This document shows positions 5,792-8,460 of a stretch of 8,460 bases of DNA, in pieces. Source of the DNA: Bacteriovoracaceae bacterium (GTDB lineage: Bacteria; Bdellovibrionota; UBA1018); assembly GCA_023250755.1 (NCBI GenBank), contig JAHFAC010000066.1, forward strand, positions 1-8,460, written 5' to 3'. The notes below the pieces were generated by a model. That model made no database searches and was not told the DNA's origin. It saw nothing but the letters and a program-made list of their open reading frames with translations. The first letter of the stretch is position 1; every line of letters starts with the position of its first letter. Made by a program: the position numbers and the translations under genes.

Positions 5792-7066
5792 TTATCGTTC
5801 AGTTTTCGTGCTCGTATCGGTGTTGGTGCCAGAGCCCATGGTTTGGCCGCTTGTTTGTGTACTGTGACTTCCCAGTCCCAAGACATCTTGATGGGTGACA
5901 CCCGAGAGTCTGAGTTTCAGGTCAGCTGGATTGGTCGAGGCCCTGAGCGCCTCCTCTTGTGTGACTTGACCTGCAAGAACTAATTTTTCCAGTGCTTGGT
6001 TGAGTGATTGCATTTTGTAATAGCTATTAGAGGTCGCAATAATTTCTGGGATCAGGGTTCGTTCATTTTTACGGATACAATCTTCTATGGTGGGCGAGTT
6101 AATCATGACCTCACAGGCGGGGACAAGACTGTTTCCATCCGTACGCAGAAGAACATGCTGAGCGACAACGCCGATGAGGCTGGAAGCCAACTGAGTCCGT
6201 ATTTGGTTTTGGGCGTCTGCCGGGAAGACGTCTAAAATTCGGTCAATCGTACTTTTGGCATCGTTCGTATGAAGTGTGGATATGACTAAGTGCCCAGTTT
6301 CAGCCGCGGTTAGCGCCGTTTGAATCGTCTCAAAATCGCGCATTTCGCCAATGACAATGACATCGGGATCCTGGCGGAGAGCTGCCTCGAGAGCGTCTTT
6401 CATACTAGTGGCGTCTGAGCCGATTTCACGTTGAGTGATGCAGGCGCGGATATCTCGGTGGGCAAATTCGATCGGATCTTCGATCGTGATGATATGGACG
6501 GGGTTGTTTTCGTTCAAATGCCTGACAATTGCTGCAAGGGTGGTCGACTTTCCTGCCCCGCTCGAGCCTGTGATCAAAAGCAATCCCCGCGGTCGTTGGC
6601 AAAGTTCTTTCAAAACAGAGGGGACTCCTAATTCTTGAAGACTTGGAATCAGCATCGGAATCATTCGAAGCGCAGCGGAAAGCGTGTCTTTTTGATAAAA
6701 GACATTGCATCGGACCCGGCCTGTTCCTTTTGCATCGAATGAAAAATCCACTTGTCTTTTTTCTTCAAGCTCGCGGATTTGTCGCTTTGAAAGGATATTG
6801 AAAATGAGCATTCGAATTTGTTCTTGGGTCAGTTCGGGCATTTTTGCGGGGATCAGGCGCCCACTAATTCGATAGATCGGCGGCCGATCAGCTTTGAGGT
6901 GCAGGTCTGAAGCATTGTATTTAATCATTGCCCGGATGAGGTATTTTAATTGGATCTTGAGGCCTTGATTCGTTTTGGTGCCTGAGCCCTTGGAGGGTTG
7001 AGCGTCGACCACCTCCAGAGCAGGTTTATTTCGGGTTTGGGTATTTAACGCTGCATCAGAACTCAT
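5792..7066 (-). CDS. pilT: PilT-type pilus retraction ATPase
   Basis: A 424-residue secretion-superfamily ATPase that powers type IV pilus retraction from the cytoplasmic base. The N-terminal PAS-like domain, with the family pattern SDLHLKADRPPIYRISGRL at 53-71, is followed by the RecA-like domain: Walker A GSSGAGKST at 167-175 (commonly GPTGSGKST), the acidic segment TIEDPIEF at 194-201, Walker B with IGEMRD at 239-244, and the His-box region AETGHLV and STLHTNDA at about 255-270. PilT/PilU proteins are usually near 345-380 residues. This one has about 38 extra residues at the N-terminus and a Ser/Thr/Gly-rich tail from about 395 to the end. The start chosen is the ATG at 7066, which overlaps the upstream GAF stop as ATGA and has AAAAAGG in front. 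An in-frame ATG at 7117 would lie within the GAF gene. PilU is a possible alternative name. Confidence 0.93.
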   Translation of the reverse strand: MSSDAALNTQTRNKPALEVVDAQPSKGSGTKTNQGLKIQLKYLIRAMIKYNASDLHLKADRPPIYRISGRLIPAKMPELTQEQIRMLIFNILSKRQIRELEEKRQVDFSFDAKGTGRVRCNVFYQKDTLSAALRMIPMLIPSLQELGVPSVLKELCQRPRGLLLITGSSGAGKSTTLAAIVRHLNENNPVHIITIEDPIEFAHRDIRACITQREIGSDATSMKDALEAALRQDPDVIVIGEMRDFETIQTALTAAETGHLVISTLHTNDAKSTIDRILDVFPADAQNQIRTQLASSLIGVVAQHVLLRTDGNSLVPACEVMINSPTIEDCIRKNERTLIPEIIATSNSYYKMQSLNQALEKLVLAGQVTQEEALRASTNPADLKLRLSGVTHQDVLGLGSHSTQTSGQTMGSGTNTDTSTKTER

Positions 7067-7740
7067 GCCGCAGCCTTTTTGAGTTCTGGATGCTGGGTTT
7101 GTGGTTGAAGTGCCCATGCAAGCATAAGGCGAGCCTCGATCGCTTTACTAGCGGCGCTGCAGGCATAGTTTAGAAACTCAATATCGGTCTGTGTGTATTC
7201 GTCTTCGCCAAAGCGATTCAGAAGCTCAAGAACGCCAAAGACATTTCCTCGAACCAGGATGGGGATCGCAATCGCGTTTCTAGCCTTGAATCCAACGGCC
7301 TTTTCGATGGATTTCAGATAGACGTCATTATCCGTGATACTGTTTAAAACCATCAATTGTCTGGATTCTGCGACATGACCCACCAGGCCACTTCCCAGTG
7401 GGACAATAAAGCGAGTGACACGGTCGGAGCTGCATCCGACTACAGAGCGAAAAAACAGGACTTTGTTGTCTTGATCCATTTCTAAGATCGAACCCGCTTC
7501 GCTTTTGACGATTTTCATAGTTGCAATGAGAACTTCGCGCATGAAATCGTTGAAATTACAATTACGGGTAACTAAATCGAACATGGATTCCAAAATCATT
7601 ACTTTTGAAGTCAGTGTTACAATGGAATCTTCATTGATCAGTGCGGCGACTTCTTTGGCAGGGAGGTCAGGTGAGGGTGGAGCCTCCAGGATCGTGTTCA
7701 ATACAAATTTGTCATTTTTGTTAGATTGATCTGAGGCCAT
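7063..7740 (-). CDS. GAF-domain protein coupled to pilT
   Basis: A 225-residue soluble protein with one GAF domain at about residues 50-205. Signature parts are VPLGSGLVGHVAES at 113-126, NAIAIPILVRGNVFGVLELLN at about 155-175 and a closing helix around TDIEFLNYACSAASKAIEAR at 185-204. GAF domains bind small molecules such as cyclic nucleotides, haem or chromophores, or sense redox state. Which applies here cannot be told; there are cysteines at 61, 103 and 194. No kinase, GGDEF, phosphatase or DNA-binding domain is attached, so it must act through a partner. The overlap of its stop with the pilT start makes PilT the obvious candidate (inference). The first 40 residues look disordered. The ATG at 7740 has a strong AAGGAGG eight bases upstream. 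I see no convincing promoter in the 78-bp divergent gap to 7819. Confidence 0.9.
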   Translation of the reverse strand: MASDQSNKNDKFVLNTILEAPPSPDLPAKEVAALINEDSIVTLTSKVMILESMFDLVTRNCNFNDFMREVLIATMKIVKSEAGSILEMDQDNKVLFFRSVVGCSSDRVTRFIVPLGSGLVGHVAESRQLMVLNSITDNDVYLKSIEKAVGFKARNAIAIPILVRGNVFGVLELLNRFGEDEYTQTDIEFLNYACSAASKAIEARLMLAWALQPQTQHPELKKAAA

Positions 7741-7818
7741 AGTTTCCCCCTCCTTCTTGTTTCTCCTTCGGCACTATGTGAAGATAGATTGAGGACAAAA
7801 ATTTGACGGAAGTTTATT

Positions 7819-8247
7819 GTGAATAGATCGCATGATTTTTGGATTTTCCTCAGTTTATGCTGGTTCGCATCGTGTGCTCCGGGTGGAAAAGGGAGCCCGC
7901 CCCCTCCCAATGACCCAGTCCCAGGGGGAGTTGTGGTGGCTCAGGGGCGATTTACCGGTTTAAACTCTAAAACGGTAGAGGGGGTTGCTGTGGTTTATCG
8001 TTCTCTCACCAGCCCCAGTCTCTTTACGGTGCGGCTTGAGGGAATTTCTGCTCCATCTGAGCTTGGGCTTGAGGTGCAGGCGTCGATAAGCACGGGTAGG
8101 GTCTTGCAAACGAGTCTGAGAAGTTCACAAGGGACGCAGAACTACACGGTCGAGGTGCTTGGAAATCCAGTCTGGGTTTCGGTCTCGATTCACTCAAGCA
8201 TCAAAGACTTGGATTATGGCAAAGCTATCTTGAGTGACGGTTCATAG
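7819..8247 (+). CDS. Small lipoprotein, DM13-like
   Basis: The only plus-strand gene, 142 residues. It has a lipoprotein signal: a short N-region, a hydrophobic stretch FWIFLSLCWF at 7-16, and lipobox FASC with Cys19 as the probable lipidated residue. A Gly/Pro linker follows at 21-36. Residues about 40-140 follow the pattern of DM13 domains: an opening GRFTG, VEGVAVVYR, a middle VRLEGISAP, then SQGTQNYTVEV and a closing WVSVSIHSS...YGKAIL. In DM13 proteins the closing part often carries a Cys near IWC; here the equivalent is IHSS, so the proposed redox cysteine is absent. The start is GTG at 7819 with GGAAG upstream; an ATG at 7832 is out of frame. The gene ends 2 bp from the converging partial gene. 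The domain call rests on pattern memory and could be wrong. Confidence 0.72.
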   Translation: MNRSHDFWIFLSLCWFASCAPGGKGSPPPPNDPVPGGVVVAQGRFTGLNSKTVEGVAVVYRSLTSPSLFTVRLEGISAPSELGLEVQASISTGRVLQTSLRSSQGTQNYTVEVLGNPVWVSVSIHSSIKDLDYGKAILSDGS

Positions 8248-8249
8248 TT

Positions 8250-8460
8250 CTAAGGAAGTGCCATCTCGTTCTTATATTCAACCAGCTCTTTGATGTTGTG
8301 GACTTCGGCCACGTACCACTTTCCGTGTTCCATCACCATTTGGCAGAGTTTTTTATTGGTGACCTTTGCGTCATGCCCTTTGCCCTGATCCATATACGTC
8401 ACCTCGTAGGTAATATTCAGGGTCTGAGGCGACGCTGGTTTTACTTCTCGAAATGCGAGT
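8250..8460 (-). CDS. C-terminal part of an unknown protein, cut by window edge
   Basis: An open frame enters from the right edge and runs 69 codons to a TAG at 8252-8250, ending in NEMALP. It contains NITYEVTYMDQGKGHDAKV, KKLCQMVMEHGKWYVAEV and a final helix-like KELVEYKNEM. The alternating strand pattern and the 'GKWYV' block recall the last strand of NTF2-like or DUF4878-type small domains, but I cannot assign a family. Codon use looks normal and the frame has no stops over 210 bases, while the other minus-strand frame I read through from the edge stops. It converges with the lipoprotein gene, with only 2 bp between their stop codons and no terminator hairpin seen. Confidence 0.7.
   Translation of the reverse strand, partial: LAFREVKPASPQTLNITYEVTYMDQGKGHDAKVTNKKLCQMVMEHGKWYVAEVHNIKELVEYKNEMALP

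Noticed and set aside
7803..7831. TTGACG ... TAGATC as a plus-strand promoter for the lipoprotein
   Set aside because: The spacing is 15 bp with a poor -10 box, and the transcript would start inside the coding sequence after the GTG.

Overview
The window reads as part of a Gram-negative chromosome, most likely from the Bdellovibrionota or an older 'deltaproteobacterial' relative. The pointers are a periplasmic DegP/HtrA protease, a type IV pilus PilT ATPase, a lipoprotein with a lipobox, a DUF1844 protein and a SpoVG homologue in a non-sporulating gene setting. This placement is inferred from gene content only. Base composition is moderate, and nothing in the gene body looks like a mobile element.

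Almost everything lies on the minus strand and is transcribed right to left. In that direction: a partial unknown gene entering from the right edge (8460-8250); a GAF-domain protein (7740-7063) whose stop overlaps the start of pilT (7066-5792) as ATGA; a short gap with a hairpin; a membrane protein that looks like a catalytically dead HtpX/M48 peptidase (5734-4976); a DUF1844 protein (4954-4649); DegP two nucleotides later (4646-3087); ClpB lacking its N-terminal domain (2989-842); SpoVG (675-352); and tRNA-Gln(TTG) (291-217). The left end (41-198) is a perfect 79-bp tandem duplication. On the minus strand each copy contains a stretch resembling the 3' part of tmRNA. The only plus-strand gene is a small DM13-like lipoprotein (7819-8247), divergent from the GAF gene and convergent with the partial gene.

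The genes form two functional blocks. GAF + PilT is a tightly coupled sensor/motor pair for pilus retraction. M48-like + DUF1844 + DegP + ClpB is an envelope and cytoplasmic protein-quality-control block. clpB appears to have its own heat-shock-type promoter at 3029-3057 (TTGACG, 13 nt, TCCCATTCT), followed by a very short leader that can form two mutually exclusive hairpins, one of which covers the ribosome binding site. spoVG has a near-consensus housekeeping promoter (TTGAAA, 17 nt, TACAAT), overlapped by a pair of direct repeats.

The points most worth a second look are the zinc-ligand-less M48 protein, the clpB control region together with the N-domain-less ClpB, the tmRNA-like tandem repeat, and the GAF-PilT pair. 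No CRISPR array, insertion sequence or obvious defence system is visible. There is no gene-free stretch longer than 300 bases.
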